Source of the DNA: JACQSU01 sp964359785
GTDB taxonomy: Archaea; Nanobdellota; Nanobdellia; Woesearchaeales; JAGWAF01
DNA: 5,101 nucleotides
Direction: 5' to 3'
Assembly (NCBI GenBank): GCA_964359785.1
Contig: CAYHWL010000105.1
Span: 1 to 5,101, forward strand
Shown: positions 4,672 through 5,101 of the stretch, in pieces
Layout of the letters: each line of letters starts with the position of its first letter
Numbering within the stretch: the stretch's first letter is position 1
Translations under genes and position numbers: made by a program
Notes under the pieces: generated by a model
What the model saw: only the letters and a program-made list of their open reading frames with translations
What the model was told of the DNA's origin: nothing
The model's database searches: none

Positions 4672-5101
4672 CTAATTCTATATCGATTACTTTCTCGAAT
4701 TTAGCAAACGGCTGGTTTCCGACAAGCGGTATCCCATTGATGAAAAATGCTGGTGTGCCAGTCACTCCTGCGCTGGTGCCCGCGGCCAGGTCTTCAGAGA
4801 CCGTCCTCTCCATCTCACCGCCATCAAGGCATTTGTTGAATCTTTGCGCATCCATGCCCATATCGCGGGCGTATGTCTTCAATTCCCCAAGCGATAACGC
4901 TTCCTGGTTGTTATAGAGCTTATCATGGTAGTCCCAGAATTTTCCTTGGGCGTTTGCGCATAGCGATGCCTCAGCGGCCTTCTGGGCGTTCTTGTGGAAT
5001 GGCAATGGGAATTGGCGGAAGTAGACTTTCGCCTTTCCAGTATCGATGTATTTTGATTTAATCAAGGGGAATGTGTCTCGCTCAAAGATTCCGCAGTAGG
5101 G
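4661..5101 (-). CDS. DsbA-like thiol:disulfide oxidoreductase, C-terminal part (runs off right edge)
   Basis: The frame is open from the right edge to TAG at 4663-4661, giving 146 visible residues. It starts PYCGIFERDTFP, the end of a CPYC-type active site whose first cysteine codon lies just outside the window. It continues with FRQFPLPFHKNAQKAA, a helical insertion (FWDYHDKLYNN and following) and VTGTPAFFING, which carries the cis-proline loop typical of thioredoxin folds. This is the DsbA/Thioredoxin_4 type, which introduces or isomerises disulfides in exported proteins; a signal peptide or membrane anchor would lie upstream, outside the window. A TTG at 5065 is not a credible start, because it would discard the active site and coding sequence continues upstream of it. 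Two further cysteines are visible (SLCANA and FNKCLDG). The 3' end overlaps the methyltransferase gene by 11 bp on the opposite strand. Confidence 0.92.
   Translation of the reverse strand, partial: PYCGIFERDTFPLIKSKYIDTGKAKVYFRQFPLPFHKNAQKAAEASLCANAQGKFWDYHDKLYNNQEALSLGELKTYARDMGMDAQRFNKCLDGGEMERTVSEDLAAGTSAGVTGTPAFFINGIPLVGNQPFAKFEKVIDIELANG

Noticed and set aside
5063..5065. TTG at 5065 as the start of the DsbA-like gene
   Set aside because: The frame continues upstream through PYCGIFERDTFP, the end of a CPYC active site, so the gene extends past the edge.

Overview
The window most likely comes from an archaeon of about 45% GC, plausibly of the DPANN type (Woesearchaeota-like); the lineage is inferred from gene content. 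The evidence is threefold. First, every start codon inside the window has an AT-rich TATA-like element centred about 23-27 nt upstream and no convincing Shine-Dalgarno site, the layout of archaeal leaderless transcripts. Second, the left edge encodes the N-terminus of an EndoQ-like PHP-domain nuclease, a family best known from archaea. Third, genes with a bacterial look (RhlE-type DEAD-box helicase, histidine kinase, SdpI-like membrane protein, DsbA-like protein) are mixed with archaeal-style promoters.

Layout from left to right. Three minus-strand genes read leftwards: a membrane-tethered transglutaminase-like protein (1481-2215), an RhlE-type DEAD-box RNA helicase (178-1404), and the first 45 codons of an EndoQ-like endonuclease (135 to beyond 1). 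The helicase and nuclease have their own TATA-like elements, so this is probably a run of single-gene units and not a tight operon. A 225-bp divergent spacer (2216-2440) separates the transglutaminase from a plus-strand SdpI/DUF1648 membrane protein (2441-3061). That gene abuts, stop to stop with no gap, a minus-strand soluble histidine kinase carrying a degenerate C-terminal receiver (3062-4135). A 50-bp divergent promoter separates the kinase from a small plus-strand SAM-dependent methyltransferase (4186-4671). The 3' end of the methyltransferase overlaps by 11 bp a minus-strand DsbA-like thiol oxidoreductase that runs off the right edge (4661 to beyond 5101).

The genes do not form one recognisable pathway; they look like a mixed housekeeping/accessory stretch with RNA remodelling, DNA repair, membrane or envelope functions and signalling. 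The most unusual signals are in the spacers. The spacer at 2216-2440 holds about eleven C-rich motifs repeated every ~10.3 bp, one DNA helical turn, framed by a 13/14-matching direct repeat. The 50-bp kinase/methyltransferase spacer holds a single near-palindromic TATA element lying exactly midway (25.5 nt) between the two start codons. The kinase's receiver has lost its phospho-acceptor aspartate and the other conserved catalytic residues.
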